Positions 26,241 through 36,611 are shown, numbered from the stretch's first letter. The stretch is 48,712 nt of DNA from Pseudanabaena sp. (GCA_003249035.1 QBMK01000005.1:1-48712); one strand, 5' to 3'. Numbers and translations: made by a program. Notes: generated by a model from the letters alone, not told the origin.

Positions 26241-26267
26241 GATTTACCCGAAGACAATTGACTGTAG

Positions 26268-27653
26268 CTATATAGCAGATGGCACGACCAAATCTTTCAT
26301 CGCACGATGTATATCTTCAGTGAGTTTACGGGTGCATTCTTTGGAGGCGGCTCGACTAGATTGATATTCGGCTAAATGCTCAGACACGGATAAAGGTTCG
26401 GCAACTGAGATCGTTAATTTGCGATCGCCAAAATTAGGAGTTTCTTTAAAAGCAGAATCTTGATTTCGCTCAGTGACGCGCTGTAACACGCTCCACATTA
26501 ATTTCAAAACTTCAATATAGCGACTAGGGCTAGGATGCTGGCGAACATAGTCACTGGTTACACCGATGATACTTTCAGCGATTCGCATATGCCAGTTGCT
26601 ATAGCTAGCTTCGAGTGCTAATTGATCAGCAAAGCCACGCTCTACCCCAGATAATTTCTCAATCTCCTGAATGTCATTACGAAAAATCCGATCCCATCCT
26701 GCCTGTTCGAGGCGACGGCAGCGATCTATTGGTGAACCCTTTGCCTTGATCCCAAAACTCATTTCCGCAACACTCAAAATGCGATCAGCTAGTTCTTCCA
26801 AATTTGCGGCTAAATTATCGGGATTGGTATTTTCGCTATTAATTTTGGCATAGTTGCCGTAGAAAGCTTTGTAATAATCGCTTACCCATTTCACTAGATA
26901 ACTACCCAAATCGTAAAGTCTTTGATAGCGGTTATCAGGAGTAATCGCGGGTTTACTAATTCCACATTCTTTTTCAATCGTGACGATTGTTTGATCGATT
27001 TTGCCCCAAGCCTGAGTCGAATATTCGTATTGAATCCCCACAGGAATGATTAACATTTCCTCTGAACGCCCTTCTTTCTGCAAATCCTCGGCAGCCCAAA
27101 ACCCAATTTGAGCAATTCCTGGTTCTAGTTCAGCAACTGTTTCACTTTTGCCATTAGTGCCACCTTCAGGAGCCATCGAAAGTGGTACATCACCATGTGT
27201 AATTTGTTTGCGCATCCAACTTAGAGCGAGACGATCAAGCTTACCGCGAAAAATGGAAATCCCTCCTAATGCTGGAAATAGCCAATTGACGTAATCTCCT
27301 GCCCATAGAGAAATGCCGCGATCGTACACAAACCCGCTATGGGGCAATGTAGTTAACTTGATGCCCATATCTCTTGCCTCTTCTGGCACAGCGTAGGCAA
27401 GCAGATACAACATCGCAAAGGGATCATCCGTGGTGGGATGCCGAAAAGCAAGCATATAACGAGCTTTGCCATCCTGAAACTTTTTTGTAGCATCAACAAG
27501 GCGATCGATATAGCGGGTTTCAATCTGCTTGATGCCACATTGCCACCGCAACCAAAAAGGCGTTAACAGCCGTATGATTTTCAATATAAATTGATTGGCT
27601 TTGGGCGGATAAACTTTGAGAGGTGGTTGAACGCGAGTCAGATCTACTGCCAT
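26268..27653 (-). CDS. phospholipid/glycerol acyltransferase-like protein
   Basis: The protein has a PlsC-type acyltransferase region: the block FRHPTTDDPFAMLYL carries the HxxxxD-like catalytic element, and LSMAPEGGTNGKSE is the PEG substrate-binding motif. The C-terminal 230 residues are helical and unassigned. A longer frame begins at 27695, but the ATG at 27653 (MAVDLTRVQPPLKV) has AAAGGA a few bases upstream and is chosen, giving 461 residues. The likely role is acyl transfer in lipid metabolism; the acceptor is unknown. It is divergent from the carbonic anhydrase gene. Confidence 0.78.
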   Translation of the reverse strand: MAVDLTRVQPPLKVYPPKANQFILKIIRLLTPFWLRWQCGIKQIETRYIDRLVDATKKFQDGKARYMLAFRHPTTDDPFAMLYLLAYAVPEEARDMGIKLTTLPHSGFVYDRGISLWAGDYVNWLFPALGGISIFRGKLDRLALSWMRKQITHGDVPLSMAPEGGTNGKSETVAELEPGIAQIGFWAAEDLQKEGRSEEMLIIPVGIQYEYSTQAWGKIDQTIVTIEKECGISKPAITPDNRYQRLYDLGSYLVKWVSDYYKAFYGNYAKINSENTNPDNLAANLEELADRILSVAEMSFGIKAKGSPIDRCRRLEQAGWDRIFRNDIQEIEKLSGVERGFADQLALEASYSNWHMRIAESIIGVTSDYVRQHPSPSRYIEVLKLMWSVLQRVTERNQDSAFKETPNFGDRKLTISVAEPLSVSEHLAEYQSSRAASKECTRKLTEDIHRAMKDLVVPSAI

Positions 27654-27989
27654 GATTTCCTTTGTGTGTACAGCAATACGAATTAAAACACGCAAATCGT
27701 ATCTTCGAGATTTTAGCTTTTTTTACAAACTAAATAATATTTTCAGATAAAGAACTATTAATTTTCAAAGGAACATAGATAAAAAATTCTAAAAATATTT
27801 AGAATTTTTTTAAAGTCAAGTCAATCAATAATCTTTATGGCGCACAATTTCATCAAGTGTGAAAAGTGAAATGGGGTGCATGCGCCCCATCTCACTTTCT
27901 GGGGTGCAAAGCGCTATACACTTAGACAGTAAGCAATACACACAAGCAATAAAGCGATAAATTGCGGCATCCAAGGTCAACACTGGTAT
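27654..27989. other. divergent spacer acyltransferase/icfA
   Basis: The spacer has an AT hairpin (27781-27810, aaaaaattctaaa/tttagaatttttt) and a GC-centred hairpin (27863-27898). TACAGCAATACG at 27669-27680 resembles the terminal motif TACAGCAATTCT seen at 13881 and near 42111. No ORF is supported. Confidence 0.45.
27863..27898. repeat. hairpin with one mismatch
   Basis: The stem aaagtga-atggggtgc pairs with gcgccccat-tcacttt around an at turn, with one A-C mismatch and one G-T pair. Short flanks aagtgt/acactt can extend it. Confidence 0.75.
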
Positions 27990-28784
27990 ATGAGAAAACT
28001 ACTAAAGGGTTTACATAAGTTTCAATCGTCCTATTTCCCTGCCAATCAAGAAATTTTTGAACAACTCGCCGATGGACAAAAGCCGCGTGTGTTGTTTATT
28101 ACCTGCTCCGATTCGCGGATTGTGCCGCATCTCATTACTCAGTCAGGTGTTGGCGAACTATTTGTCATTCGTAATGCAGGGAATTTAGTACCGCCCTTTG
28201 GTGCTGCGAATGGTGGTGAAGGCGCTGCGATCGAATATGCGATTCATGCGCTGGGGATCGAGCAGGTAATTATCTGTGGGCATTCTAATTGTGGAGCAAT
28301 GAAAGGGCTGCTCAAGTTAGAAAAGCTGAGAACCGAGATGCCTTTGGTCTATGAATGGTTGCAACATGCTGAGTCAACTCGCCGTTTGATTCAAGAAAAT
28401 TATGCTGACGTTAAAGGTGAAGAACTAATGGCGATCACGATGGCAGAGAACGTCGTCACCCAAATCGAAAACCTAAAAACCTATCCCGTAATTCGCTCTA
28501 AATTGCATCAAAACAAAATGTCAATCTACGGATGGATCTATGACATTGAGTCGGGTGAAGTCCTTGCTTACAATCCTGAAACTGATGATTTTGAGGTTCC
28601 TCAAACCTTGTTAGCCAATACAAACGGCTCTTCAAATGAAAACTTTGCGCATACTGATGCCCCTCCCATTCCATCGGCGTATCAGAATCGTTCACAGCAA
28701 GTAGAGACCAAAAATGCTGGAGATTTACCTTCATGGATGTCTCCTGAGCAAGCCAATCGCATCTATCGTGGTTCTGCAAGATAA
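27990..28784 (+). CDS. icfA: beta-carbonic anhydrase (carboxysomal CcaA/IcfA type)
   Basis: This 264-residue enzyme interconverts bicarbonate and CO2. Zinc ligands are C39, H98 and C101 (ITCSDSRIVP and CGHSNCGAMKG), with the catalytic D41-R43 dyad. The numbering matches the carboxysomal CcaA enzymes. The C-terminal extension after the core (about residue 200 onward, ending WMSPEQANRIYRGSAR) is also typical of CcaA, where it helps carboxysome targeting. The gene lies about 14 kb from the ccm operon. Its stop codon is inside a hairpin shared with the convergent arsR-type gene. Confidence 0.92.
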   Translation: MRKLLKGLHKFQSSYFPANQEIFEQLADGQKPRVLFITCSDSRIVPHLITQSGVGELFVIRNAGNLVPPFGAANGGEGAAIEYAIHALGIEQVIICGHSNCGAMKGLLKLEKLRTEMPLVYEWLQHAESTRRLIQENYADVKGEELMAITMAENVVTQIENLKTYPVIRSKLHQNKMSIYGWIYDIESGEVLAYNPETDDFEVPQTLLANTNGSSNENFAHTDAPPIPSAYQNRSQQVETKNAGDLPSWMSPEQANRIYRGSAR

Positions 28785-28819
28785 CTTAAGGGCGTCTCTC
28801 TACGCCGCCCTTAAGTTAT
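28781..28819. terminator. hairpin spanning both stop codons of icfA and the ArsR gene
   Basis: Perfect 14-bp arms ataacttaagggcg (28781-28794) and cgcccttaagttat (28806-28819). The icfA TAA lies in the left arm and the ArsR-gene TAA in the right arm, so one palindrome ends both convergent genes. No long U-tract follows. Confidence 0.65.
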
Positions 28820-29113
28820 GACATTCAAAATAGAATCTAGTAAATTGGGAAATCTTGCATCTAAATCTTCTCTTCGCAAAGAATTATAATGTTGAGTTCC
28901 CTCTAATCTCGTATACATAAGCCCTGTATCTCGCAAAACCTTATAGTGGTGAGATTGTGTGGATTTACTCATTGCCAAACAAAATTCGCCGCAGGTAATC
29001 TCTTTTTTGGTTGCCAACATTTTGACAATTTGTAACCGTGTTGGATCGCTGAGTCCGAAGAGGACATCGGTTAAAGAAATATTGTCGCGATCGGGGTGTT
29101 GATATTGACGCAT
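28811..29113 (-). CDS. ArsR-family transcriptional repressor
   Basis: This 100-residue winged-helix protein has the order typical of ArsR/SmtB: LFGLSDPTRLQIVKMLATKKEITCGEF, then the recognition helix MSKSTQSHHYKVLRDTGL and the wing TRLEGTQHYNSLR. No metal-binding ELCVCDL box is seen, so the signal is probably not a metal bound at the classic alpha3 site. The ATG at 29113 is preferred to a TTG 21 bases upstream. It is divergent from the old yellow enzyme gene, and the large inverted repeat between them is the likely operator. Confidence 0.88.
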   Translation of the reverse strand: MRQYQHPDRDNISLTDVLFGLSDPTRLQIVKMLATKKEITCGEFCLAMSKSTQSHHYKVLRDTGLMYTRLEGTQHYNSLRREDLDARFPNLLDSILNVIT

Positions 29114-29190
29114 TACAAAAGACTGAGCAAGCAAATATTAAGTTAGCAAAAATAGCAAAGCTGTTTTACTAACTTAATTATCCCACGATG

Positions 29191-29220
29191 TTGCATAAAT
29201 TTCTATTGTTCGCATATAAT
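29191..29220 (+). promoter_or_regulatory. promoter of the old yellow enzyme gene
   Basis: TTGCAT (29191-29196) and TATAAT (29215-29220) are separated by 18 bases. The start codon follows at 29258. The -10 box lies in the centre of a 17-bp inverted repeat. Confidence 0.75.
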
Positions 29221-29237
29221 CGAACAATAGAAATTTA
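29196..29237. promoter_or_regulatory. operator, 17-bp perfect inverted repeat
   Basis: taaatttctattgttcg (29196-29212) and its exact complement (29221-29237) flank 8 bases that include the TATAAT. A repressor bound here would block RNA polymerase directly. The adjacent ArsR-type gene is the obvious candidate. Confidence 0.82.
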
Positions 29238-29257
29238 CACAACCTCACATTATTCCT

Positions 29258-30364
29258 ATGAGCGCTCCTCTTCTCTCTTCGGTTAAGCTCGGTCGTTATA
29301 CATTGCCCAATCGGATTGTGATGGCTCCTTTAACTCGCAATCGCGCTGCTGATGGTAACGTCCCCACAGCTTTAAATGCATTACACTATGAGCAACGGGC
29401 TTCGGCAGGATTGCTAATCACAGAAGCGACGCAGGTTTGTCCTCAGGGTCAAGGATATCCCAATACTCCAGGGATTTATTTTGATGAACAAGTCTCAGGC
29501 TGGCGCTTGGTAACGGAGGCAGTTCATGCAAAAGGAGGCAAAATCTTTTTACAGCTTTGGCATGTGGGTAGAATTTCGCATCCAGATTTTCAGCCCAATG
29601 GCGAGTTGCCAGTTGCTCCATCAGCGATCGCACCCGAAGGAGAAGTCTTTACCTATACTGGCATGAAGCCCTATGTCACGCCTCGCGCTTTGGAATTAGA
29701 AGAGATTCCTCAAATCATCGAACAATATCGAATTGGTGCAAAGAATGCTCTCGAAGCTGGGTTTGATGGAGTAGAAATTCATAGCGCCAATGGCTATCTA
29801 TTAGATCAATTCTTGCAAGACAATACCAATCTGCGCACTGACATCTATGGTGGTTCTGTCGAGAATCGTGCTCGATTGTTATTAGAAGTAACAGCAGCAG
29901 TTGTGGATGTGTGGGGTAGCGATCGCGTAGGTGTGAGACTTTCTCCTAGCGGGACATTTGGCAGTGTGTATGATTCCAATCGTGCTGTGACTTTTGGGTA
30001 TGCAGTTAAGGAATTAAACCACTTTAATCTTGCCTATTTGCATTTAGTTGCGCCTAGAGTCGAAGGATTTGGCTCTGCTGAAGATCAACCCGATCTTGGT
30101 GCTGACTTCTTCCGTCCGATTTTTAATAGCACGATTATTACTGCGGGTGGTTATACTCTTGAGACTGGAAACGCCGCGATCACATCTGGTTCTGCAGATC
30201 TGGTTGCCTTTGGTCGTCTCTACATCGCTAACCCAGACCTAGTAGAACGTTTTGCAGCCAATGCACCTTTGAATACGCCAGATCGCAATACCTTCTATGG
30301 TGGCGATGAGAGTGGTTATACAGACTATCCTACTTTAAATGCTTCAGCGACTGTAAGAGTGTAG
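29258..30364 (+). CDS. old yellow enzyme family alkene reductase
   Basis: This 368-residue FMN enzyme reduces activated C=C bonds of enones or nitro compounds with NAD(P)H. Visible motifs are the start LGRYTLPNRIVMAPLTRNRA, the HVGRISHP loop, GFDGVEIHSANGYLLDQFL with the active-site His-Asn pair, and the late FGRLYIANPDLVERF. It is the NemA/XenB-like bacterial class. Physiological substrates are unknown. The operator and divergent ArsR repressor suggest induction by a reactive compound. Confidence 0.93.
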   Translation: MSAPLLSSVKLGRYTLPNRIVMAPLTRNRAADGNVPTALNALHYEQRASAGLLITEATQVCPQGQGYPNTPGIYFDEQVSGWRLVTEAVHAKGGKIFLQLWHVGRISHPDFQPNGELPVAPSAIAPEGEVFTYTGMKPYVTPRALELEEIPQIIEQYRIGAKNALEAGFDGVEIHSANGYLLDQFLQDNTNLRTDIYGGSVENRARLLLEVTAAVVDVWGSDRVGVRLSPSGTFGSVYDSNRAVTFGYAVKELNHFNLAYLHLVAPRVEGFGSAEDQPDLGADFFRPIFNSTIITAGGYTLETGNAAITSGSADLVAFGRLYIANPDLVERFAANAPLNTPDRNTFYGGDESGYTDYPTLNASATVRV

Positions 30365-30369
30365 ATTTT

Positions 30370-30426
30370 AGGCTAAAAGGCTTCACTCATCTAGAACATA
30401 CTGATAACAGAGTGAAGCCTTAGCCT
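30370..30426 (+). terminator. hairpin after the old yellow enzyme gene
   Basis: The stem aggcta(aa)aggcttcactc pairs with gagtgaagccttagcct, 17 bp with a two-base bulge and a 21-base loop. There is no strong U-tract, so it may be a factor-dependent or processing end. Confidence 0.5.
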
Positions 30427-30599
30427 ACAAATATATATTTCTATAATATGAAACTTTATTTACCCATGAAAGCTTAGGACAAGATTGCTGAAGTTTTTAG
30501 TTCTTCAAACCTAGTCTCAGCTTTCCTTTTGCTTTTGTCTACTCCGTCGAACTCACGTCAGTGTTAGAGACTTCTTTGGGGGCAAAACAAGCCTTACCA

Positions 30600-30710
30600 A
30601 TGAGAAAAATTAATAATATTGCTGAATTTATAGAAATGTTTCCAGAAGTAAAGGAAGCGCTCATAGATGGAACAGAAAATCCAAGCCTAGGACAAAAAAA
30701 CGAATATTGA
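30600..30710 (+). pseudogene. possible IS5-like transposase remnant
   Basis: The 36-codon frame reads INNIAEFIEMFPEVKEALID, then GTENPSLGQKNEY and a stop. This resembles the middle of cyanobacterial IS5-type transposases (..LPEVKE..DGTERP..QK.YYSGKK). Only a fragment is present, with no catalytic DDE context and no terminal repeats. I call it a decayed IS trace at low confidence. Confidence 0.35.
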
Positions 30711-30729
30711 TCTCTTAGCTTAGCTTTTT

Positions 30730-32541
30730 TTAATCACCGTTCAATTGCAAAATCGCCATAAATGCTGCTTGTGGAACTTCCACGGTTCCAATCGACTTCA
30801 TCCGCTTTTTACCCTTCTTCTGCTTCTCCAACAACTTCTTCTTTCGAGAAATATCGCCACCGTAGCACTTACTCAACACGTTCTTTCTCAAAGCTGAGAT
30901 ATTCTCCCGTGCCAAGATCTTTGAACCGATCGCAGCTTGGATCGGAATTTGGAACTGTTGCTTTGGAATCAACTCTCTCAATTTAGATACTAATGCTCGT
31001 CCAACATTATAAGACTTGTCGCGATGGACAATACAAGCCAAGGCATCCACAGGTTCCTCGTTGACGAGAATATCAACAAGTACCAGATCGTTAGGACGAT
31101 AGCCAATCACTTGATATTCCATACTGGCGTATCCCTTCGTGCGAGACTTCATTTGATCGAAGAAATCTGTCACCATTTCGGCTAAAGGAAGTTCGTAAAT
31201 TAAAGTTGCTCGTTCCGTAGTGATGTACTTTGTATCTACAAATACTCCTCGTCTTGCCACGCATAACTCCATCAAAGTACCAATATATGATTGCGGAGTC
31301 ATGATTTCCAGCTTGACATAAGGCTCCTCAATCGATTGTCTAGAGTTTGGCGGCGGTAACTCACTAGGATTATCCACCATCAAAATTTCGCCAGTATTAG
31401 TCGTCACCCGATAAATTACCGATGGCGCAGTCACAATTAGATCGAGATTATATTCACGTTCGAGACGCTCTTGCACGATCTCCATGTGCAACATTCCCAA
31501 AAATCCGCAACGGAAACCAAAGCCCATCGCATTTGAGGTTTCAGGCTCGTAATTTAAAGATGCGTCATTGAGCTTGAGTTTGGTGAGAGCTTCGCGCAGT
31601 TCCTCAAATTGATCGGCATCCGTGGGAAACATGCCGCAAAAAACCATTGGTTTTGCTTCTTCATAACCAGGAAAAGGCTCAGGCGCTGAGTCGATCGCTG
31701 AAGTGATCGTGTCACCAACCCGCGCATGGGCGACCATCTTAATCGCAGCAGCGAGATAACCAACCTCACCTGCATGTAATTCATCAACTTGGATTTGCCC
31801 AGGGGCAAGCACGCCAAGCTCATCGATGACATATTCTTGTCCTGAAGCCATGAATTTAACGCGATCGCCTTTTTTGACCGTGCCATCCATCACACGAAAA
31901 TAAACGATTACGCCGCGATAGGCATCGTAATAACTATCAAAAATTAAAGCTCGTAATGGTTGATCGACCGTATCTTTGGGCGGTGGCACTTGCAACACAA
32001 TCGCCTCAAGGATCTCCCTGATCCCCACACCCTGCTTTGCCGATGCTCGAATTGCTGTCGAGCAATCTAACCCAATTAACTGTTCGATTTCATTGGCTAT
32101 GCGATCGGGATCTGCTCCTGGCAAATCAATTTTATTAAGTACGGGGACAATCTCCAGATCGTTGGCTAATGCTAAATAGACATTAGCCAGAGTTTGTGCC
32201 TCCACCCCTTGCGACGCATCAACTACTAGCAAAGCTCCTTCACAAGCCGCCAAACTACGCGATACCTCATAGGAAAAGTCCACATGTCCTGGGGTATCGA
32301 TCAGATTAATCGTATATTCATCACCATTAAGAGCTTGGTAGTTCATCCTCGCCGCTTGCAACTTAATTGTGATCCCCCGCTCTCGCTCCAGATCCATGTT
32401 GTCGAGAAACTGCGCTTTCATATCCCGATCCGCCACTGTGCCTGTAAATTGCAGCAAGCGATCGGCAAGAGTAGACTTGCCGTGATCTATATGAGCAATG
32501 ATTGAAAAGTTGCGGATGCGAGAGACGGGTACGTTGGTCAT
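30730..32541 (-). CDS. lepA: elongation factor 4 (LepA)
   Basis: LepA is a ribosome-associated translational GTPase. The 603-residue protein has G1 AHIDHGKST, the switch I/II region ERERGITIK and DTPGHVDF, G4 NKIDLPGA, and the unique C-terminal domain ending [20 protein letters not shown]. Length is normal. The start [19 protein letters not shown] leads straight into the G domain. Confidence 0.97.
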   Translation of the reverse strand: MTNVPVSRIRNFSIIAHIDHGKSTLADRLLQFTGTVADRDMKAQFLDNMDLERERGITIKLQAARMNYQALNGDEYTINLIDTPGHVDFSYEVSRSLAACEGALLVVDASQGVEAQTLANVYLALANDLEIVPVLNKIDLPGADPDRIANEIEQLIGLDCSTAIRASAKQGVGIREILEAIVLQVPPPKDTVDQPLRALIFDSYYDAYRGVIVYFRVMDGTVKKGDRVKFMASGQEYVIDELGVLAPGQIQVDELHAGEVGYLAAAIKMVAHARVGDTITSAIDSAPEPFPGYEEAKPMVFCGMFPTDADQFEELREALTKLKLNDASLNYEPETSNAMGFGFRCGFLGMLHMEIVQERLEREYNLDLIVTAPSVIYRVTTNTGEILMVDNPSELPPPNSRQSIEEPYVKLEIMTPQSYIGTLMELCVARRGVFVDTKYITTERATLIYELPLAEMVTDFFDQMKSRTKGYASMEYQVIGYRPNDLVLVDILVNEEPVDALACIVHRDKSYNVGRALVSKLRELIPKQQFQIPIQAAIGSKILARENISALRKNVLSKCYGGDISRKKKLLEKQKKGKKRMKSIGTVEVPQAAFMAILQLNGD

Positions 32542-32584
32542 AAAATCACAATGCTGCGAGACTGTCCGATCCTACCTTAAATTA

Positions 32585-32690
32585 AAGTAAGTAGCTGGGC
32601 AAAAGAGCCCTTTAAGCCCAAAAAGACAGATCGCCCGCTAGGCGGGCGATCTGTCTTTTTGAGTTTTGTTTCTATTGAGTCTAGTTACTT
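32585..32690. repeat. nested hairpin element before infB
   Basis: Outer arms aagtaagtag (32585-32594) and ctagttactt (32681-32690) pair with one mismatch. Inside are a small hairpin gggc/gccc (32597-32610) and a 20-bp perfect-arm hairpin (32619-32661, tag loop, centre gcccgc/gcgggc). The layout equals the other three-way-junction elements. Confidence 0.75.
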
Positions 32691-32713
32691 AGTGTAAATA
32701 ACTGTAACAATGC

Positions 32714-32757
32714 TAAAGCCCTAGCTAATGCACTTAAGGTCATTAGCTAGGGCTTTA
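32714..32757. repeat. 17-bp perfect-arm hairpin
   Basis: Arms taaagccctagctaatg and complement flank a 10-base loop that itself contains cttaag. Confidence 0.85.
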
Positions 32758-33176
32758 CAAATTTACTCATCCCTTTGATTTGTTTAAAAAAGCTCAGTAA
32801 AACATGGGTTTTCAGATGAATCAAAGGCAATTATTCACACAAAGAGCTTTATATATAAAAAATCTCTTCTCAAAAACTGTGTTTAGGGGTAATGTACAAG
32901 TGCTAGTAAACTGAGTGAGATTTTGCCAAGGTTTGTGAGCCAAATTAGCTAGCTTCTCATATTACTAGATTGTATGAGTAATAATAGCTATAGTAGTTTC
33001 ATTTAAAAACTGAAACTTACTCGCTAGCCTGTTCAACAGGAATAGCTAGGCGCTTCTAAGATTAACTATGGTCAATGTAATTCAGTCAATGTATTCAACC
33101 TAGCAAAAGATAGGAAGCAACTTCTATGTAAATTCAATTTCATCGTGTACAACAGTTACGCAGGGCAGAGTAAGCA

Positions 33177-36100
33177 ATGAGTATAAGCAATCGAGTTCGC
33201 GTATATGAACTCTCACGAGAGTTAGATCTCGAAACCAAAGATGTAATCGCGGTATGTGAGCAATTAGATATAGTTGTCAAAAGTCATAGTAGTACAATTA
33301 CAGAATCAGAGGCGGAATTGGTAAGGATCAAAGCCCCTCAACATTATCCAAAAACAACTGATCTCAAAGCTTCTGAAAAAAAATCCGCTGCAATAAAGAC
33401 CAAAGAATCTGATGCTCGTTCTGCCAAGCAGCAAATTCTTGCGGTTACCAAGCCAACAATTCGGCTCAATACTCCGCCTGTCTCTGGTAATGTAGGAGCT
33501 ACAACTTCTCTGCATCAGCCTCTTAATTCACCTAGTGCGATCGCTGAGCCTATCTCAGAACCTCCTGCAAAAACTGCTGTTATTAACCCTCTCCTGCCCA
33601 TGCCCTCTGCTTCTTCATTAGTCAAGCCTCCTAGTCGTCCTTCTGTCTCAGAAGGTGAACAGCCCGAAACTACCCCTGCTCCCAAAATTGAATTGATCTC
33701 AGAAACAGCATTGACCTCCCCAACAAATCCACAAGCGATCAAAGACTCTCAGCCAGCATCGCTATCAGAATCAAAAACAGAATTAATTACGCCTCCAGCT
33801 CCACCCAAATCATCCGAAAAGGCGGCTATAATTACTTCTGCAAAGATCTCAGTTAGCGAGCCAGCAACGTCAAAGAGCATCTCATCCAAACAAGCACCTA
33901 AAGAGCAAGCACCCCGTAAAGAGACTCCAAGAGCTGAGCGACCACAAGCAGAAAAATCTGAGCGTCCCCCTGCTGTGCCGAAGCAATCGTTAGTAAGTGT
34001 GTCACCACCACAGGTCAAATTAAATAAGCCTGCCTCGCCGGAGAAACCTAAGCCGCCCATAGCCGTTGCGCCTAAAGCAGTTATTGCGCCCAAACCTCCT
34101 GCTGCAAGACCTTCAGACGAGTCAAGAATTTCGGCAAAAGCCAATCAGAGTAAGTCCGAGCAAGACAGGGGCGAGCAGATCACATTTGAGGAAACGCCAG
34201 AAACAATCAAGGTTAACAAGCCAGAAAAGCCAAAGCTGAATAAGCCTGGCGAACAACAGGCTGTCCCTGCAGGTGGGAGACCTCAAAGCCGCGGGCCTAA
34301 GCTGGTCAAAGACTCAGTACTAATCGAACGAGGTATCACTGCGCCGACGGAACCACCGCACAACTTGCGTCCGCCGATGCCAACTCTGATGCGTGCGCCT
34401 GAGAAGCCCGTCATTGCTGACAAAACTGGTAAGAAGCCAGAATCAACAGGTGGATTTAATCCTGCACTACCAGAACTTCTAGAAAAACCAACTTTGCCAG
34501 GCAAAGGTAGTAAGCGGAAAGGTAAGTCCAAGGAAGAAGAAGAAAAGGATTTACTAGAGCTTAAAGAAAAAAATCGCCTGAACAAGCCAAAGCGCTATTT
34601 ACGTGATTTTGCTGATGAAGATGATGATGGATCTGATGCTGACGCAGCTGCTGAGCTAGCACAGATCAGTTTGTCGCTCGCTCGTCCTGCGGCGCGTCCT
34701 AAAGCCGCAGCAGTGCCATCGAAGCCAACTATGGCGGCGGATATTAAGCCAACTCAAAAGGGCAAAAGATCGGCACCAAGTCGCGATCGCCGTCACCAAC
34801 AAGTCGAAATTATTCCTGAAAAACCAACTTCGGTAGAAATCGAAGAGGGTATGACCGTTGCTGTACTAGCCAAGCGCCTAGTACTCTCAGAGACAGAGGT
34901 AATTCGTACCCTATTTATGAAAGGGATCATGGCGAATATCAACCAAACCCTCGATGTCGGTACTGCCAAAATGGTGTCGGCGGAATTGGGCTATGAAGTC
35001 CATGCTCCTGAAGTCGTCGAGCTTGCGCTCAAGACAGAAATGATTGATGCTGGCGACCTTGATAAACTGCAACGCCGTCCGCCAGTGGTCACAATCATGG
35101 GACACGTTGACCATGGTAAAACCACCTTGCTTGACGCAATTCGTAAGAGCAAAGTTGCTCAAGGAGAGGCTGGTGGTATCACACAACATATCGGCGCATA
35201 TCACGTTGACGTTGAGCACAATGGCCAGAAACAACAAATCGTCTTCCTTGATACCCCTGGTCACGAAGCTTTTACCGCCATGCGTGCAAGGGGAACCAAG
35301 GTTACTGACATTGCTGTACTAGTTGTTGCTGCCGATGATGGTGTTCAGCCTCAGACCATTGAAGCGATCAGCCATGCTCGTGCTGCTAAAGTACCAATCG
35401 TTGTTGCCATTAACAAAGTTGATAAAGTTGAAGCTCAGCCCGATCGCATTCGCCAAGAATTAACCGAATATGCCCTCGTTGCTGAAGAATGGGGCGGCGA
35501 TACAATCATGGTTCCTGTCAGCGCCATCCGCCGCGAGAACCTTGATACCTTGCTGGAAATGATCTTGTTGGTTGCTGAAGTTGAAGATTTACAGGCGAAC
35601 CCCAACCGAACTGCTAAAGGTACGGTCATCGAAGCTCACCTCGATAAGGCAAAAGGTCCCGTTGCGACATTATTAGTCCAAAACGGTACGTTGCGCGTTG
35701 GTGACATCTTTGTGGCTGGTGCTGCCTTTGGTAAAGTACGCGCCATGGTGGACGATCGCAATGTCCGTGTTGACAAAGCTTCGCCATCCTTTGCGGTGGA
35801 AGTTCTCGGTTTGGGCGATGTCCCAGCAGCAGGTGATGAGTTTGAAGTCTACCTTGATGAAAAAGTGGCTAGAGCGATCGCCGATCAACGCACTATGGAT
35901 CAACGTCAAGCCCGCTTGGTACAGGCAATGGCTTCCCGTCGTGTCACCCTTGGAACTTTGTCGGAAAAGGTCAAAGAAGGCGATCTTAAAGAACTCAATA
36001 TTATTCTCAAGGCAGATGTCCAAGGCTCACTCGAAGCTATTCTGGGTGCACTTGCCCAGCTACCACAGCGCGAAGTCCAACTCCGCATCCTACTCTCAGC

Positions 36101-36605
36101 TCCTGGTGAAATCACCGAAAACGACATCAGTTTAGCGGCGGCAAGCTCGGCGGTAGTGTTGGGCTTCAATACTACGATGGCTCCTGGTGCAAGACAGGCT
36201 GCTGACGACATGGGTGTTGATTTCCGCGATTACAACGTCATCTACAAGCTCTTGGAAGATATCCAAGATGCGATGGAAGGCTTACTCGATCCTGAAATGG
36301 TCGAAGAATACCTCGGTCAAGCTGAAGTTAGGGCAATCTTTGCGATCGGCAAGGGTGCTGTGGCTGGCTGCTATGTTCAGAATGGCAAACTGCTCCGCAA
36401 CTGCAATGTCCGTGTCAAACGTGGTAATGAGGTTATCCATTCAGCCGTACTTGACTCACTCCGACGAGTTAAGGATGATGCGAAGGAGGTCGCCTCTGGA
36501 TTTGAGTGCGGTATCTCTCTTGCTAAGTTCTCCACATGGAAAGAAGGCGATATTATCGAAGCCTTCCGCATGGTCACCAAGCGTCGCACGTTAGCTACTT
36601 CGTAG
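33177..36605 (+). CDS. infB: translation initiation factor IF-2
   Basis: IF-2 brings initiator fMet-tRNA to the 30S subunit. The 1142-residue protein has an N-terminal IF2N-like module ([20 protein letters not shown]), then some 450 residues rich in Pro, Lys, Ser and Glu that are probably disordered, a second IF2N module before the G domain, and the G domain at GHVDHGKTT (G642). DTPGHEAF and NKVDK follow, then domains II-IV. Such long Pro-rich N-terminal regions are common in cyanobacterial IF-2. The start ATG at 33177 follows GCAGAGTAAGC, a weak ribosome-binding site. Confidence 0.96.
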   Translation: MSISNRVRVYELSRELDLETKDVIAVCEQLDIVVKSHSSTITESEAELVRIKAPQHYPKTTDLKASEKKSAAIKTKESDARSAKQQILAVTKPTIRLNTPPVSGNVGATTSLHQPLNSPSAIAEPISEPPAKTAVINPLLPMPSASSLVKPPSRPSVSEGEQPETTPAPKIELISETALTSPTNPQAIKDSQPASLSESKTELITPPAPPKSSEKAAIITSAKISVSEPATSKSISSKQAPKEQAPRKETPRAERPQAEKSERPPAVPKQSLVSVSPPQVKLNKPASPEKPKPPIAVAPKAVIAPKPPAARPSDESRISAKANQSKSEQDRGEQITFEETPETIKVNKPEKPKLNKPGEQQAVPAGGRPQSRGPKLVKDSVLIERGITAPTEPPHNLRPPMPTLMRAPEKPVIADKTGKKPESTGGFNPALPELLEKPTLPGKGSKRKGKSKEEEEKDLLELKEKNRLNKPKRYLRDFADEDDDGSDADAAAELAQISLSLARPAARPKAAAVPSKPTMAADIKPTQKGKRSAPSRDRRHQQVEIIPEKPTSVEIEEGMTVAVLAKRLVLSETEVIRTLFMKGIMANINQTLDVGTAKMVSAELGYEVHAPEVVELALKTEMIDAGDLDKLQRRPPVVTIMGHVDHGKTTLLDAIRKSKVAQGEAGGITQHIGAYHVDVEHNGQKQQIVFLDTPGHEAFTAMRARGTKVTDIAVLVVAADDGVQPQTIEAISHARAAKVPIVVAINKVDKVEAQPDRIRQELTEYALVAEEWGGDTIMVPVSAIRRENLDTLLEMILLVAEVEDLQANPNRTAKGTVIEAHLDKAKGPVATLLVQNGTLRVGDIFVAGAAFGKVRAMVDDRNVRVDKASPSFAVEVLGLGDVPAAGDEFEVYLDEKVARAIADQRTMDQRQARLVQAMASRRVTLGTLSEKVKEGDLKELNIILKADVQGSLEAILGALAQLPQREVQLRILLSAPGEITENDISLAAASSAVVLGFNTTMAPGARQAADDMGVDFRDYNVIYKLLEDIQDAMEGLLDPEMVEEYLGQAEVRAIFAIGKGAVAGCYVQNGKLLRNCNVRVKRGNEVIHSAVLDSLRRVKDDAKEVASGFECGISLAKFSTWKEGDIIEAFRMVTKRRTLATS

Positions 36606-36611
36606 CAGAAA

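Larger units (their letters stand above)
30365..30729. other. spacer with terminator-like hairpin and transposase remnant
   Basis: The spacer lies between the convergent old yellow enzyme gene and lepA. It holds the hairpin at 30370-30426 and a short frame resembling an IS transposase (30600-30710). The rest shows nothing. Confidence 0.5.
32542..33176. other. long divergent spacer lepA/infB
   Basis: The 635-base spacer contains a nested hairpin element (32585-32690), a 17-bp-arm hairpin (32714-32757), and a likely structured infB leader with small hairpins, for example agtttca/tgaaact near 32995-33017 and cctgttcaacagg near 33028-33040. infB is normally preceded by nusA and ylxR; here neither is present. 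No ORF is supported. Confidence 0.55.

Noticed and set aside
33306-34585. Several long minus-strand frames inside infB
   Set aside because: They are antisense shadows of the Pro/Lys/Ser-rich IF-2 linker, with no start signals.
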